A stretch of 64,000 nt of DNA from an uncultured Blautia sp. (GCA_937900135.1 CALCDJ010000077.1:129557-193556), one strand, 5' to 3'. Counted from the stretch's first letter, positions 51,363-61,811 are shown. Translations and numbers: made by a program. Notes: generated from the sequence alone by a model not told the origin.

Positions 51363-51385
51363 AGGAGGGATGTACACTCCCTCCT
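51363..51385 (-). terminator. Weak terminator-like hairpin after the FAD gene
   Basis: AGGAGGGA (51363-51370) pairs with TCCCTCCT (51378-51385), 7-nt loop, overlapping the stop codon. No T-run follows on the minus strand, so it may not terminate fully and radC may be co-transcribed. Confidence 0.5.
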
Positions 51386-52970
51386 AAAAATTTCTGTATT
51401 TTTTAGAAATGGCCTCTGCCACTTTGATGCCGTCCATGGCTGCAGAAGTGATTCCTCCCGCGTATCCGGCGCCCTCTCCACAGGGATAAATTCCGCCTAT
51501 GCTGCCAAGAAGCTCCTGGTCTCTGACAATGCGCACCGGAGAGGAAGTACGGCTTTCCACACCGCTTAAAACAGCATCTTCCCGGTCAAAGCCTTTGATT
51601 TTTTTCCCAAAGGCGATAATGCCCTCTTCCAGAGAATCTCCGATTTCTTTGGGAAAAAGGGCTCGTACGTTTCCAGGACAGAAACCGCCCTTAATGGAAG
51701 GGCGCACAGAGCCAAGCTCTCTGCTGGGAAGGTTCTTTCTGAAATCACCGAACAACTGGACTGGCACCTGCCCTTTGCCAGCCTGGTAGGCGGCCCGCTC
51801 TAACTTACGCTGAAAGGCAATGCCTGCCAGAGGACCTTCTTCCTGGAAGTCTTCTGGATGAACAGTGACAATCATGGCACTGTTGGCATTTTCTCCGTCT
51901 CTGGCCTGATAACTCATACCATTTACAGCAAGCATTCCTTCTTCTGAGGATGCATTGACCACATATCCTCCGGGACACATACAGAAAGAATAGACGCCTC
52001 TTCCGTTCTGACAGGTATGTGTGACTTTATAGCTGGCTGCCCCAAGGATTTCATTTTCCTCTTCTCCATATTGATCCAGGTTGATCATTTTCTGGGGATG
52101 CTCAATGCGCACGCCCACAGCAAAGGCTTTCGGTTCCATGAAAAGGCCCTTTTCATGGAGCATGGAAAAGGTATCTCTAGCGCTGTGTCCAATGGCAAGG
52201 ACACAGATCTCTGCAGGGATTTCCTCCCCGTTTTGGGTGATCACGGAAATCAGCTGTCCCTCCTGAAAGCGAAGATCTGTCACCTGCGTACGGAAACGGA
52301 AGCTTCCGCCCATTTCTTCAATCTGATGACGCATAGTCTCAACAATTCCAATAAGAACATCCGTACCCAGATGGGGCTTTTGCTGATAGAGGATGGCCGG
52401 GTCCGCGCCTGCTTCCACAAAGCGGCGCAGCACTTCCTGGTTCCGTCCAAAGGAATCCTTAACCAGAGTATTTAATTTGCCGTCGGAAAAAGTTCCTGCC
52501 CCGCCCTCTCCAAACTGTACATTGGAATTAGGGTCCAGAACACCGGTTTTCCAAAAATGATCCACCGTTTCCTTTCGCCGGGATGCTTCCTCACCCCGTT
52601 CCAGAACCAGAGGGCGGAATCCGGCTCTGGCCAGATACCAGGCACAGAACAGACCGGCTGGTCCGCTGCCCACCACCACAGGGGGATGGGCGAGAGGTGT
52701 TTCTCCTGGCCCTGGAAACACATAAGGTTTCTTTTTGATTAACATAATATTTTTATCAGAAACCTTTCGCAGAAGCTTCTGCTCCTTGTCCACAGAAACT
52801 TCCACGGTATAAACAAATTTTTTATCCTCTTTTTTCCGGGCATCCAGAGACTGACGACGGATTTCGTAGGTAAAAGGAAGGGTTCCAAGGCGAAGGGTTC
52901 TGATAATCTTCTTTTTCAGATCCTCCTGGGTATGCCCCACCGGAAGTTTTAACTGACTGATTTGAATCAT
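51384..52970 (-). CDS. FAD-dependent dehydrogenase, COG2509 type
   Basis: 528 residues. Rossmann FAD motif GSGPAGLFCAWYLA (about 102-115), ERGEE at the end of the second strand, and a C-terminal GEGAGYAGGITSAAMDG. An N-terminal about 85-residue extension (KLPVGHTQEDLKKKI) with basic character precedes it, as is usual in this family. The substrate is unknown. Its start overlaps the preceding gene as ATGA. Confidence 0.88.
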   Translation of the reverse strand: MIQISQLKLPVGHTQEDLKKKIIRTLRLGTLPFTYEIRRQSLDARKKEDKKFVYTVEVSVDKEQKLLRKVSDKNIMLIKKKPYVFPGPGETPLAHPPVVVGSGPAGLFCAWYLARAGFRPLVLERGEEASRRKETVDHFWKTGVLDPNSNVQFGEGGAGTFSDGKLNTLVKDSFGRNQEVLRRFVEAGADPAILYQQKPHLGTDVLIGIVETMRHQIEEMGGSFRFRTQVTDLRFQEGQLISVITQNGEEIPAEICVLAIGHSARDTFSMLHEKGLFMEPKAFAVGVRIEHPQKMINLDQYGEEENEILGAASYKVTHTCQNGRGVYSFCMCPGGYVVNASSEEGMLAVNGMSYQARDGENANSAMIVTVHPEDFQEEGPLAGIAFQRKLERAAYQAGKGQVPVQLFGDFRKNLPSRELGSVRPSIKGGFCPGNVRALFPKEIGDSLEEGIIAFGKKIKGFDREDAVLSGVESRTSSPVRIVRDQELLGSIGGIYPCGEGAGYAGGITSAAMDGIKVAEAISKKYRNF

Positions 52971-54163
52971 GTGCGTTCCTTTCTATTTGCTGATCGTGCC
53001 GCTGCCTGGCCTGCGACTGCGCCGCTGGACCATGCCCACTGGAGATTGTATCCACCGCAGGTACCGTCAATATCAAGCAGCTCCCCGGCAAAGTAAAGAC
53101 CGGGATGAAGACGGGATTCCATGGTTTTTGAGTGAACCTGGCTGGTATCCACTCCTCCGGAGCAGATTTGTGCCTGGCCAAAGGGAAGTCCGCCCTGGAC
53201 TTCCAGTGGAAATTTCTTGATGGCTTTTTCCAGGCTGCCTTTGGAAAGAAGAACTTTTCCCAGTTTTTCCGGAAACAGACCAACCAGCAGATCCTTTTCT
53301 TTCTTGTAGGGGCAGTTGTGCTTCCGCTGTCTGAGAAATTCTGTGAGTTCCTCCGGGGTGAATTCCGGAAGAAAATCAAGAGACAAAGTGACCAGATGAC
53401 CTTCTTCCAGTGCCCGGATGCCATAGCGGCTTAACTGAAAGACGGGAATGCCGGACACTCCGTATTCCGTCAGCTGCAGCTCTCCTCTTTCCTGCATAAC
53501 TGGTTTTTTATCAATATATAAGGTAACGGTACCTTCTGTACGAACGCCGGCCCATGGAGAAAACCGGTTTCCCTTGCATTTCAGCGCTGTAAGAGCGGGA
53601 AGGGGCGGAATCAGAGTATGCCCCAGCTCTTGGGCCAGATGGTAATTGCTTCCGTCTGCTCCCGGAAGACTGGAGGCGCAGGAACCTCCGGCAAGGATTA
53701 CCCGATCTCCTTCGTAGGTCCAGCTTTCGGTCTGTACCTTCCAACGGGAATCCTGATAAAAAACATGGGTGACATGCTCTCTTGTTTTGATGGTGACACC
53801 CAGATGAGCCGCTTCCATGCAAAGCACTTCTGTGACACTGCTGGCCTGGCCGCTGTGGGGATACACATATCCGTTCCGGTCAGAAAGATAAAGGCCGAGG
53901 CTGGAAAAAAAGTTCAGTGTGTCTGAAAGGGAAAAGGCAGTCAGCGCGTCTCTGGCAAATTCCGGGTGGGTTCCCCGGTATGCTTCCTCATACTGGTTAA
54001 GGTTGGTGAGATTGCACTTTCCGTTTCCCGTGGCATTGATTTTTTTGCCTGGTTTGTCATTGTGTTCCAGAATCGTTACCTTCGCGCCCTCTCTGGCAGC
54101 CATGATTCCTGCCATAAGACCGGAGGCTCCCGCGCCCACAATGAGGATTTTCTTTTGGCTCAT
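52967..54163 (-). CDS. HI0933/BaiN-like flavoprotein
   Basis: 398 residues. FAD motif GAGASGLMAGIMAA at 10-23, NATGNGKCNLTN and a C-terminal GTCGGYNLQWAWSSG are typical of the HI0933-like family (aminoacetone oxidase / BaiN annotations). BaiN in C. scindens is a bile acid reductase; that function cannot be transferred. ATGA overlap with the next gene; follows AAGGAGG. Confidence 0.9.
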   Translation of the reverse strand: MSQKKILIVGAGASGLMAGIMAAREGAKVTILEHNDKPGKKINATGNGKCNLTNLNQYEEAYRGTHPEFARDALTAFSLSDTLNFFSSLGLYLSDRNGYVYPHSGQASSVTEVLCMEAAHLGVTIKTREHVTHVFYQDSRWKVQTESWTYEGDRVILAGGSCASSLPGADGSNYHLAQELGHTLIPPLPALTALKCKGNRFSPWAGVRTEGTVTLYIDKKPVMQERGELQLTEYGVSGIPVFQLSRYGIRALEEGHLVTLSLDFLPEFTPEELTEFLRQRKHNCPYKKEKDLLVGLFPEKLGKVLLSKGSLEKAIKKFPLEVQGGLPFGQAQICSGGVDTSQVHSKTMESRLHPGLYFAGELLDIDGTCGGYNLQWAWSSGAVAGQAAARSANRKERT

Positions 54164-54175
54164 AATACCTCCTTT

Positions 54176-55456
54176 TTATTCCGGAAGGGTTACCAGGTTT
54201 TGATCCACCAATTTCTGAAGAGACATTAAAATACCAAGTTTGGCATGCTCAAAGGTAAGTCCTCCCTGGAAATAAACGGCATAAGGTTCTTTCATAGGAC
54301 CGTCTGCGGAAAGTTCAATGGAGGAACCCTGAACAAAGGCGCCTGCTGCCATGATTACCTGGCTGTCATAGCCTGGCATATCCCATGGTTCCGGATCCAC
54401 ATAGCTGTCTACAGGAGCTGCTGCCTGAATACCCTTACAGAAGGCAATGACTCTTTCCGGGGAACCTAAGGTAACTGCCTGAATGATATCCTGACGAGGT
54501 TCATTGGAATCCGGCACCACCGGGAAGCCCAGACGTTCATATATATTAGCTGCAAAAACAGCACCCTTTAAAGCGCCCTTGGTTACCATAGGCGCCAGGA
54601 AAAATCCCTGATAGAAGGAACGGTTTACGCCCAGTGTGGCTCCCACTTCCATGCCAAGACCAGGACAGGTCATCCGGTAGGACGCATTTTCCACACATTC
54701 CTTTGTTCCTGCAATATAACCGCCAATGGGAGCCAGGCCGCCCCCTGGATTCTTGATCAGAGAACCAACGATCATATCAGCTCCCACATCGCTGGGTTCT
54801 ATGGTATCCACAAATTCGCCATAGCAGTTGTCCACCATACAGATTACGTCTGGCTTGATGCTTTTTACAAAGGAGATCAGTTCCCCGATCTGCTTAACGG
54901 AAAAAGAAGGACGAGTCTGATAGCCCTTGGAACGCTGGATAGAGATCATTTTTGTCTTTTCGTTGATGGATTTTCGGATATTTTCGTAGTCAAAGCTGTA
55001 ATCCGGAAGAAGATCCACCTGACGATATACCACGCCGTATTCAGCCAGAGAACCCTTGGATGGACGGATGCCAATGACTTCCTCCAGGGTATCGTAAGGC
55101 TTGCCTGCCGGATAAAGAAGTTCATCTCCCGGACGAAGATTTCCAAACAAAGCAATGGCCAGGGCATGGGTACCGCAGGCAATCTGGGGACGTACCAGGC
55201 AGGCTTCTGTGTGGAAGGTGTCTGCATATACTTTTTCCAGGGTATCTCTTCCGTAATCGTTATAACCGTAACCGGAGGAAGCGCCGAAGCATTCCTCACT
55301 AACTTTGTTTTTCTGCATGGCAAGGAGTACCTTCATCTGGTTGTACTCTGCAATACGGTCAAATTCTTCAAATCGTTCTTTCAGGCCTTCCTCGATCTTA
55401 TGACCAAAGTCATAAACCTTTGAGGAAATGCCCAGCTGTTCATATAATTCTTTCAT
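54176..55456 (-). CDS. Methionine gamma-lyase family protein (COG4100, aluminum resistance type)
   Basis: 426 residues. PLP-dependent fold-type I enzyme. Likely PLP lysine in GSLIKNPGGGLAP, with D in VDNCYGEF. Full length and continuous. Named for an aluminum resistance phenotype, but enzymatic activity is not well defined. Starts after AGAGGAA, 20 bp after miaA. Confidence 0.88.
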   Translation of the reverse strand: MKELYEQLGISSKVYDFGHKIEEGLKERFEEFDRIAEYNQMKVLLAMQKNKVSEECFGASSGYGYNDYGRDTLEKVYADTFHTEACLVRPQIACGTHALAIALFGNLRPGDELLYPAGKPYDTLEEVIGIRPSKGSLAEYGVVYRQVDLLPDYSFDYENIRKSINEKTKMISIQRSKGYQTRPSFSVKQIGELISFVKSIKPDVICMVDNCYGEFVDTIEPSDVGADMIVGSLIKNPGGGLAPIGGYIAGTKECVENASYRMTCPGLGMEVGATLGVNRSFYQGFFLAPMVTKGALKGAVFAANIYERLGFPVVPDSNEPRQDIIQAVTLGSPERVIAFCKGIQAAAPVDSYVDPEPWDMPGYDSQVIMAAGAFVQGSSIELSADGPMKEPYAVYFQGGLTFEHAKLGILMSLQKLVDQNLVTLPE

Positions 55457-55476
55457 AATATAAATTCCTCTTTCTG

Positions 55477-56442
55477 TTATATAGATGCTTCTGTCTGTTT
55501 CAGGATCTGTTTTTCCCGGCAGACAGAAAGCATATATTCTAATATTTTTTCTTCATTATAATCAAAATCGTCCTTATTCACCCAGGTCACATCTTCTTCC
55601 CGCTTAAACCAGGTGATCTGGCGTTTGGCAAAATGGCGGGTATCTCTTTTTAAAATCCGCACCGCTTCTTCCAGAGAACAGTTTCCTTCCAGATAGTCCA
55701 GGATTTCCTTGTAGCCAAGTCCCTGCATGGAAACCATTCCCCGGTGACAGCCGCGCTCCTTCAGAGTCTGCACTTCTTTTACCAGTCCCTCCTGGATCAT
55801 TTCATCCACACGGCGGTCAATGCGTTCATAGAGAAGGGGTCTTGGGGCATTCAGCACAAAGTAGGCCAGCTGATAAGGACTTTGCCGTTGTTTCTGTTCT
55901 GCATTGTGCTGGGAAATGGGGAAACCGTTCTGCTCATAAAATTCCAGAGCGCGAATGACTCTTTTTACATTGTTTTCGTGAATTTCTTCTGCGCTTTGCG
56001 GGTCCACTTCTTTGAGTTTTTCGTGGAGAAAGGCGCTTCCTTTTTCCAGGGCCAGGGCTTCCAGTTCCTGACGGTAAGCGGTTTCCTGTTCCGCTTCTGT
56101 AAAGTCAATATCTTTTGTTACGGATTGGATATAAAAGCCGGTGCCGCCTACCAGAATGGGAATCTTATTGCGGGAATAGATTTCCTTCATGGCTTCCTTG
56201 GCCATCTGCTGGAACTTTACAATGTGAAACTCCTCTTCCGGTTCCAGCACATCCACCAGATAATGGGGGACTCCCTCCATTTCTTCTTTTCGGATTTTTG
56301 CGGAACCAATGTCCATATGACGGTACACCTGCATGGAGTCGGCTGAGATGATCTCTCCGTTTATGGCTTTTGCCAGAGAAATGGAGAGCTTTGTTTTGCC
56401 CACAGCAGTGGGTCCGGTGAGTACAAGTAATGGTGGTTTCAT
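55477..56442 (-). CDS. miaA: tRNA dimethylallyltransferase
   Basis: 321 residues. Adds the isopentenyl group to A37. P-loop GPTAVGKTKLS (10-20), SADSMQVYRHMDIGSAK, GGTGFY and a C-terminal TRHFAKRQITWFK are typical. 9 bp after mutL; GGAGG overlaps mutL 3' end. Confidence 0.97.
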   Translation of the reverse strand: MKPPLLVLTGPTAVGKTKLSISLAKAINGEIISADSMQVYRHMDIGSAKIRKEEMEGVPHYLVDVLEPEEEFHIVKFQQMAKEAMKEIYSRNKIPILVGGTGFYIQSVTKDIDFTEAEQETAYRQELEALALEKGSAFLHEKLKEVDPQSAEEIHENNVKRVIRALEFYEQNGFPISQHNAEQKQRQSPYQLAYFVLNAPRPLLYERIDRRVDEMIQEGLVKEVQTLKERGCHRGMVSMQGLGYKEILDYLEGNCSLEEAVRILKRDTRHFAKRQITWFKREEDVTWVNKDDFDYNEEKILEYMLSVCREKQILKQTEASI

Positions 56443-56451
56443 GGGAACCTC

Positions 56452-58404
56452 CTATACGATTCGTTTGAATTTCTTTTCCAGTTCTGTCCGGCTCATGGAA
56501 ATAATGGTAGGTCTTCCATGAGGACAGTGATAGGGATTTTCCAGGGTGAGCAGTTCGTCAATCAGCTGGTCTGCTTCCCGGGAGGACATGGAGTGATTTC
56601 CCTTTACAGCTGCCTTACATGCCATGGTGGCCAGGCGGGCGGTAAAAAGATCCAGCATATCCTGACCGCCTTCCATGGATAGCTGATCCAGCATATCCAG
56701 AAACAGCGTTTCCTCTGCTGCTCCATAGAGGTTGGAAGGAACGGCGCTGATGCAGTATTCCTTTCCCCCAAAGGGCTCGATTTCAAAACCAAATTTCTGG
56801 AAACAGGTTTTGTTGGCCTTAAGAAGCGCTTCCTCTCTGGGGCTTAAGGTAATCACAAGGGGCGGGCTGAGATACTGGGAAGTAATTTCCTGATTCTGCA
56901 GCTGTTTTACCAGACGCTCATAATAGACCTTTTCATGGGCGGCATGCTGGTCAATGATATATAACTGATCCTCAAACTGTACCAGCCAGTAGGTATCAAA
57001 AACCTGTCCAATCAATTGATGGCGGCTCCTGGATTCTGGAGCCAGAAGTTTTTCTTTGAAAAACTCCAGCTGGACTCCCGGGGAAGATTCTTCCTCTTGA
57101 GGCTTGGTTTCTTCTGGCTCTTTTGGAGTTTCCTGAACTTGGGCTTCTTTTGGTTCTGCTGGAATCTGTTGCTTCCTTTGGGCTTCTTCCTCTGCTCGTT
57201 TCTGGTTCTCCCGTAAGGTTCCTGAGAACCAGCTCTCTTCTTCCCGGGAAAAGGAAGAGGTTTCCTTTACAGGAGGCAGAGTTTCTGCCACCCGGCTTGT
57301 GTACAGTTGTTCTCTTCGTTTCTGTTCAAAAGGCTCCGGTACCTGAGAGGAACGAAGAAGGGTTTTTTCTTTGGGCATCCGTTCTTCTTTTCCCACAGGA
57401 ACACTGGGAATCATTTCTCTTCTGGTAAGGGCTTCCCGGATAGCCTGATAAAGGGCATCGTAAACTTCAGGACCCCGGGCAAAACGTACCTCCATTTTTC
57501 GCGGATGGACGTTTACATCCAGATCATTGCCGTTCATTTCAATATGAAGAGAAACAAAAGGAAACTTATGCTGCATGAGAAAACCCTTATAAGCATCCTC
57601 AATGGCTTTTGTGATAATGTTATTTTTTACGTAACGTCCGTTGACCGCATAACTTTCAAAGGTTCGGTTTCCTCTGGAAATTTCCGGCTTTCCCACAAAC
57701 CCGGTCACCTTCATAAAGTCATTTTCTGTTTCCAGAGGGAGAAGGGCTTTTGTGATATCTCTCCCGTATATGCTGTAGATCACATCTTTGACCTGGTTGT
57801 TTCCCGAAGTGTGGAGCTTTACCTGCTTGTTCTGCATAAATTTAAAGGCAATTTCCGGATGGGAAAGGGCCAGCTGTTCCATCAGAGCTCCAATATAATT
57901 TCCCTCTGTGGTATCTGATTTCAGGAATTTGCTTCTGGCAGGGGTATTGTAAAAAAGATTGCGGATCAGGAAGGTGGTGCCTTCCGGCGCTCCCAGTTCT
58001 TCCAGGGAAATTTCCTTTCCCCCTTCAATGAGGTAACGGGTTCCGCTGATGGCAGAGGCTGTTTTGGTAATGAGCTCTACCTGGGAAACAGCTGCGATAC
58101 TGGAAAGTGCCTCTCCGCGAAATCCCAGAGAGGCAATGTGTTCCAAATCTTCTACTTTTTCAATTTTGCTGGTGGCATGACGAAGAAAGGCCAGACGAAC
58201 CTGGTCTGCTTCCATTCCGGAACCGTTGTCAGTGATTCGCATCAGCTTTTTGCCGCCTTCTGTGATTTCCACAGTTACTGCGGTAGCTCCGGCATCAATG
58301 GCATTTTCCACCAGTTCCTTTACCACAGAAGAAGGGCGTTCCACCACTTCTCCTGCTGCGATTTTATCAATGGTATGTTGGTCTAAAACTGCAATTTTTC
58401 TCAA
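56452..58404 (-). CDS. mutL: DNA mismatch repair protein MutL
   Basis: 650 residues from TTG 58404, which has GGTGA upstream, rather than ATG 58416. GHKL ATPase (1-330: ELVENAIDAG, RITDNGSGM, GFRGEALSSI), a Pro/Glu-rich linker, and a C-terminal endonuclease with DQHAAHEKVYYERL, ACKAAVKGN and CPHGRPTI. 5 bp after mutS stop. Confidence 0.97.
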   Translation of the reverse strand: MRKIAVLDQHTIDKIAAGEVVERPSSVVKELVENAIDAGATAVTVEITEGGKKLMRITDNGSGMEADQVRLAFLRHATSKIEKVEDLEHIASLGFRGEALSSIAAVSQVELITKTASAISGTRYLIEGGKEISLEELGAPEGTTFLIRNLFYNTPARSKFLKSDTTEGNYIGALMEQLALSHPEIAFKFMQNKQVKLHTSGNNQVKDVIYSIYGRDITKALLPLETENDFMKVTGFVGKPEISRGNRTFESYAVNGRYVKNNIITKAIEDAYKGFLMQHKFPFVSLHIEMNGNDLDVNVHPRKMEVRFARGPEVYDALYQAIREALTRREMIPSVPVGKEERMPKEKTLLRSSQVPEPFEQKRREQLYTSRVAETLPPVKETSSFSREEESWFSGTLRENQKRAEEEAQRKQQIPAEPKEAQVQETPKEPEETKPQEEESSPGVQLEFFKEKLLAPESRSRHQLIGQVFDTYWLVQFEDQLYIIDQHAAHEKVYYERLVKQLQNQEITSQYLSPPLVITLSPREEALLKANKTCFQKFGFEIEPFGGKEYCISAVPSNLYGAAEETLFLDMLDQLSMEGGQDMLDLFTARLATMACKAAVKGNHSMSSREADQLIDELLTLENPYHCPHGRPTIISMSRTELEKKFKRIV

Positions 58405-58409
58405 AGAAA

Positions 58410-61133
58410 TCACCATCTGTTCTGAATCTTGTTTTGAAGGTTATATAAAATATTCATGGCTTCCATGGGGGTGAGATGACTCATATCCAGGCTGCGGATC
58501 TCTTCTACAATATCGTTGTCCTGAACGGTGTCAAATAGAGACATCTGGGCCATGTCCACCTGGTCATATACGATTTTCTGTTTCTTTTTTGGAGCAGTCA
58601 GATCTTTGACTGCAGCAGTAATATCGGCGTTGCTCAGTTCATCCACCAGTTCCTTGGCACGTTGGATCACGGAATCGGGAACACCGGCAAGCTTGGCAAC
58701 CTGTATACCGTAGCTCTTGTCTGCGCCACCCTTTACAATCTTTCGGAGAAAGACAATGTCATCGCCTTTTTCTTTCACCGCAATGCAATAGTTGACTACT
58801 CCTGGAATCTTTCCTTCCAGCTCCGTCAGTTCATGGTAGTGGGTGGCAAACAAAGTCTTGGCGCCACAGAGTTTTGTACTGCTGATGTGTTCAATGACTG
58901 CCCAGGCAATGGACAATCCGTCAAAGGTACTGGTGCCTCTTCCAATTTCATCCAGGATCAGCAGGGATTTGGAGGTGGCATTTCTCAGGATGTTGGCCAC
59001 TTCTGTCATTTCTACCATAAAGGTACTCTGACCGCTGGCCAGGTCATCGGAGGCGCCTACTCTGGTAAAGATCCGGTCTACAATGCCGATATTGGCTTTT
59101 TCTGCCGGAACAAAGCTTCCAATCTGAGCCATAAGCACGATCAGGGCGCTTTGACGCATATACGTAGATTTTCCAGCCATATTGGGACCGGTAATAATGG
59201 AAACCCGTTTTTTCTGGTTATCCAGATAGGTATCATTGGGAATAAACATGTCGTTGTCGATCATCTGTTCCACAACAGGATGACGGCCATTTTTGATATC
59301 CAAGATTCCGTTCTCATTGATTTTCGGACGAACATAATTGTTTCGTTCTGCCACCAGAGCAAGGGAGGCAAAAACATCCAGAGCTGCTACGGCCTTGGCT
59401 GTTTTCTGGATTCGGAGCACCTCATTGCCAACGGTATCACGAACCTGACAGAATAGTTCATACTCCAGCGCATAAAGTTTGTCTTCGGCGCCAAGAATCA
59501 GATCCTCCAGTTCTTTTAGTTCCTGAGTGATGTACCGTTCTGCATTGGTAAGTGTCTGCTTGCGGATATATGTGTCTGGTACCTGATCTTTAAAGCTGTT
59601 TGTTACCTCCAGCGAATATCCAAACACCCGATTGTATTTGATCTTCAAGGTTTTGATTCCGGTACGCTCCCGCTCTCTTGCTTCCAGTTCAGAAAGCCAT
59701 TTTTTTCCATCGGTACGGGAACGACGGAACTTATCCACATCTTCATGAAATCCCTCTCGGATGATTCCGCCGTCTTTTTGCGCCAGAGGCGGCTCTTCCA
59801 CAATGGCTCGTCGGATAAGGTCAGCCATATCGGGAAGGGGGTCCAGATCCTCAAAGATTTTTCTGAGAATTGGCGCGTCAAAATCATTTAAAATCTGCTT
59901 TATATAAGGAAGCATTTCCAAAGAAGAGGAAAATGCCACCAGATCTCTTGGTGTGGCGGATTTGTAACTGATACGGCTGATAAGACGTTCCAGGTCATAA
60001 ACGGGATTTAAGTATTCCCGGATCTCATCCCGAAGCATGGGTTTCTTATTCAGCTCTTCCACGGCCTCCAGACGTTGGTTGATCTCCTGGGCATCAATCA
60101 GTGGCTGTTCCACATAAGAACGAAGGGTTCTGGCGCCCATGGCTGTTTTTGTCTTATCCAGGACCCAGAGAAGGGAGCCTCGCTTCTGCTTTTCCCGCAT
60201 GGTTTCCACCAGTTCCAGATTTCGACGGCTGGAACTGTCAATGAGCATGAACTTTTCCGCAGAGTAAGGACGGATGGAGGTCATGTGGGAAAGGGCTGTT
60301 TTCTGTGTCTCCCGAAGATACTGAAACAAAGCCCCTGCCGCAATAATTCCACTGTCATAATCCAAAATGCCAAGCCCCTCCAGGGAACTTACATGGAAGT
60401 GTTCTTTTAAGATCCGTTTACACAGGTCATCGTCAAAATACCAGGAATCCAAGGGGAAAATACAAATTCCCATCCGGTTTTTCAGGTCATCGGTATCCAC
60501 GCCGCTCATAAAAAAAGCATCGTTGCAGATGATCTCTGCAGGTGTAAATTTATTGATTTCATCCAGAAGCTTCTGAGGGCGGTCTACTTCTGTCAGGAAA
60601 CAGTCTCCGGTGGTGATATCTGCAATGGCGCAGCCAAAATGGTCTTCCATGGAAACCACAGACATCAGATAGTTGTTCTTGGTTTCATCCAGAGTTGTGG
60701 CATCCAGGGTGGTTCCAGGGGTAACCACACGGATGACCTCACGTTTGACCAGACCCTTGGCCTGTTTGGGATCTTCTACCTGCTCACAGATGGCTACCTT
60801 ATATCCTCTTTCAATGAGACGCTTGATATAGGTTTCCGCAGCATGAAAAGGAACGCCGCACATAGGTGCCCGTTCCTCTAATCCGCAATCCTTTCCGGTA
60901 AGGGTCAGTTCCAGTTCCTTTGTCACCGTAAGGGCGTCCTCAAAAAACATTTCATAAAAGTCTCCCAGACGATAAAACAGGATACAGTCTCTGTATTCCT
61001 CTTTTGTTTTGATATACTCTCTCATCATAGGAGATAATTTACGAATATCAATGGTTGAAATCCCGTCTTTTTTGTTTGCTGTATTATTATGATTTTCTTT
61101 TGTATCAATGATATTATTCAAGGGTATCTTCAT
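58410..61133 (-). CDS. mutS: DNA mismatch repair protein MutS
   Basis: 907 residues from ATG 61133. Mismatch-binding FYRLGDFYEMFFEDA, core and clamp domains, and ATPase with TGPNMAGKSTYMRQ, DEIGRGTSTFDG. The start is uncertain: ATG 61184 is only about 4 nt from the predicted transcription start, while a TTG at 61121 is also possible; 61133 directly follows AGAAGG. An extension of about 35 residues with Asn-rich composition precedes the usual N-terminus. Confidence 0.95.
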   Translation of the reverse strand: MKIPLNNIIDTKENHNNTANKKDGISTIDIRKLSPMMREYIKTKEEYRDCILFYRLGDFYEMFFEDALTVTKELELTLTGKDCGLEERAPMCGVPFHAAETYIKRLIERGYKVAICEQVEDPKQAKGLVKREVIRVVTPGTTLDATTLDETKNNYLMSVVSMEDHFGCAIADITTGDCFLTEVDRPQKLLDEINKFTPAEIICNDAFFMSGVDTDDLKNRMGICIFPLDSWYFDDDLCKRILKEHFHVSSLEGLGILDYDSGIIAAGALFQYLRETQKTALSHMTSIRPYSAEKFMLIDSSSRRNLELVETMREKQKRGSLLWVLDKTKTAMGARTLRSYVEQPLIDAQEINQRLEAVEELNKKPMLRDEIREYLNPVYDLERLISRISYKSATPRDLVAFSSSLEMLPYIKQILNDFDAPILRKIFEDLDPLPDMADLIRRAIVEEPPLAQKDGGIIREGFHEDVDKFRRSRTDGKKWLSELEARERERTGIKTLKIKYNRVFGYSLEVTNSFKDQVPDTYIRKQTLTNAERYITQELKELEDLILGAEDKLYALEYELFCQVRDTVGNEVLRIQKTAKAVAALDVFASLALVAERNNYVRPKINENGILDIKNGRHPVVEQMIDNDMFIPNDTYLDNQKKRVSIITGPNMAGKSTYMRQSALIVLMAQIGSFVPAEKANIGIVDRIFTRVGASDDLASGQSTFMVEMTEVANILRNATSKSLLILDEIGRGTSTFDGLSIAWAVIEHISSTKLCGAKTLFATHYHELTELEGKIPGVVNYCIAVKEKGDDIVFLRKIVKGGADKSYGIQVAKLAGVPDSVIQRAKELVDELSNADITAAVKDLTAPKKKQKIVYDQVDMAQMSLFDTVQDNDIVEEIRSLDMSHLTPMEAMNILYNLQNKIQNRW

Positions 61134-61194
61134 CCTTCTAAATTTTTTCCCACGCTGTCCTTCTATTTTTCTATGACAACGCATAACACTGCTT

Positions 61195-61223
61195 ATCTTA
61201 TCATGTGGAATCTAAAATTTCAA
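61195..61223 (-). promoter_or_regulatory. mutS promoter
   Basis: Minus strand: -35 TTGAAA (61218-61223), 17-bp spacer, -10 TAAGAT (61195-61200) with an extended TG. It would start the transcript at about 61188 and drive the long mutS-to-dacA run. Confidence 0.7.
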
Positions 61224-61270
61224 GCGTGACCGGGAAGCCATTTTTCAGATTTTTTAACTTGTTTCCTTTG

Positions 61271-61678
61271 TTATCCAGCTATTTTGACGGCAAACTCTGC
61301 CACGGTTTTGCCAACTCCGGAACAGACGAGCATTTTTTTCATCAGCATGAGTCTGACAATATCCATGATCGCAGTATCTACACCGCCTATAGGGGATTGT
61401 GCTGTCACAAAAGCAGCTCCTATCTTTCCGCTTAAATCCAGACCCACATGGGAATCAAACCATTTTTTCAGTTCCCAACTGACACCGGCGCAATATACGG
61501 GAGCGCCAAAAATGACGGCATCACATTTTTGTAAAAAATCCAGGTCTGTTTCCTGATCCCGAATGGACATTTGCTTTACTTCGATAAACGGATAGTTTGC
61601 AAGAATCCCGTCCACGATGGATTCTGCTGCAACTTCTGTATTTCCGGTCTGACTTACATATACGATTGCGATTTTCAT
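61271..61678 (-). CDS. Flavodoxin family protein
   Basis: 135 residues. FMN phosphate-binding loop SQTGNTE (9-15) and the flavodoxin-like FGAPVYCAGV near residue 58-67. It ends shortly after VCSGVGKTVAEF, somewhat shorter than many flavodoxins (about 140-170), so a C-terminal truncation is possible. Start follows AAAGGA. Confidence 0.85.
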   Translation of the reverse strand: MKIAIVYVSQTGNTEVAAESIVDGILANYPFIEVKQMSIRDQETDLDFLQKCDAVIFGAPVYCAGVSWELKKWFDSHVGLDLSGKIGAAFVTAQSPIGGVDTAIMDIVRLMLMKKMLVCSGVGKTVAEFAVKIAG

Positions 61679-61718
61679 GGTTAATCCTTTCCCTTCCTTT
61701 TATAGGTATTATTTATAT

Positions 61719-61747
61719 ATTTTACATCAACTTATCGGATTGTACAA
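61719..61747 (-). promoter_or_regulatory. Promoter of the flavodoxin gene
   Basis: Minus strand: -35 TTGTAC (61742-61747), 17-bp spacer, -10 TAAAAT (61719-61724), about 40 nt upstream of the start codon. Confidence 0.55.
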
Positions 61748-61811
61748 GCATACGAAAAAAGACTTAATATATCCAGAAACCATTGATACCAAGAGAAAAG
61801 GGATTCTAAAA

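Noticed and set aside
52967..54163. Bile acid reductase BaiN
   Set aside because: The family HI0933-like is broad, and no bai genes are nearby; function should not be transferred.
61271..61678. Flavodoxin as a frameshifted pseudogene
   Set aside because: The protein is short at the C-terminus but no remaining flavodoxin-like sequence was found in the next 90 bp in other frames; may simply be a short variant.
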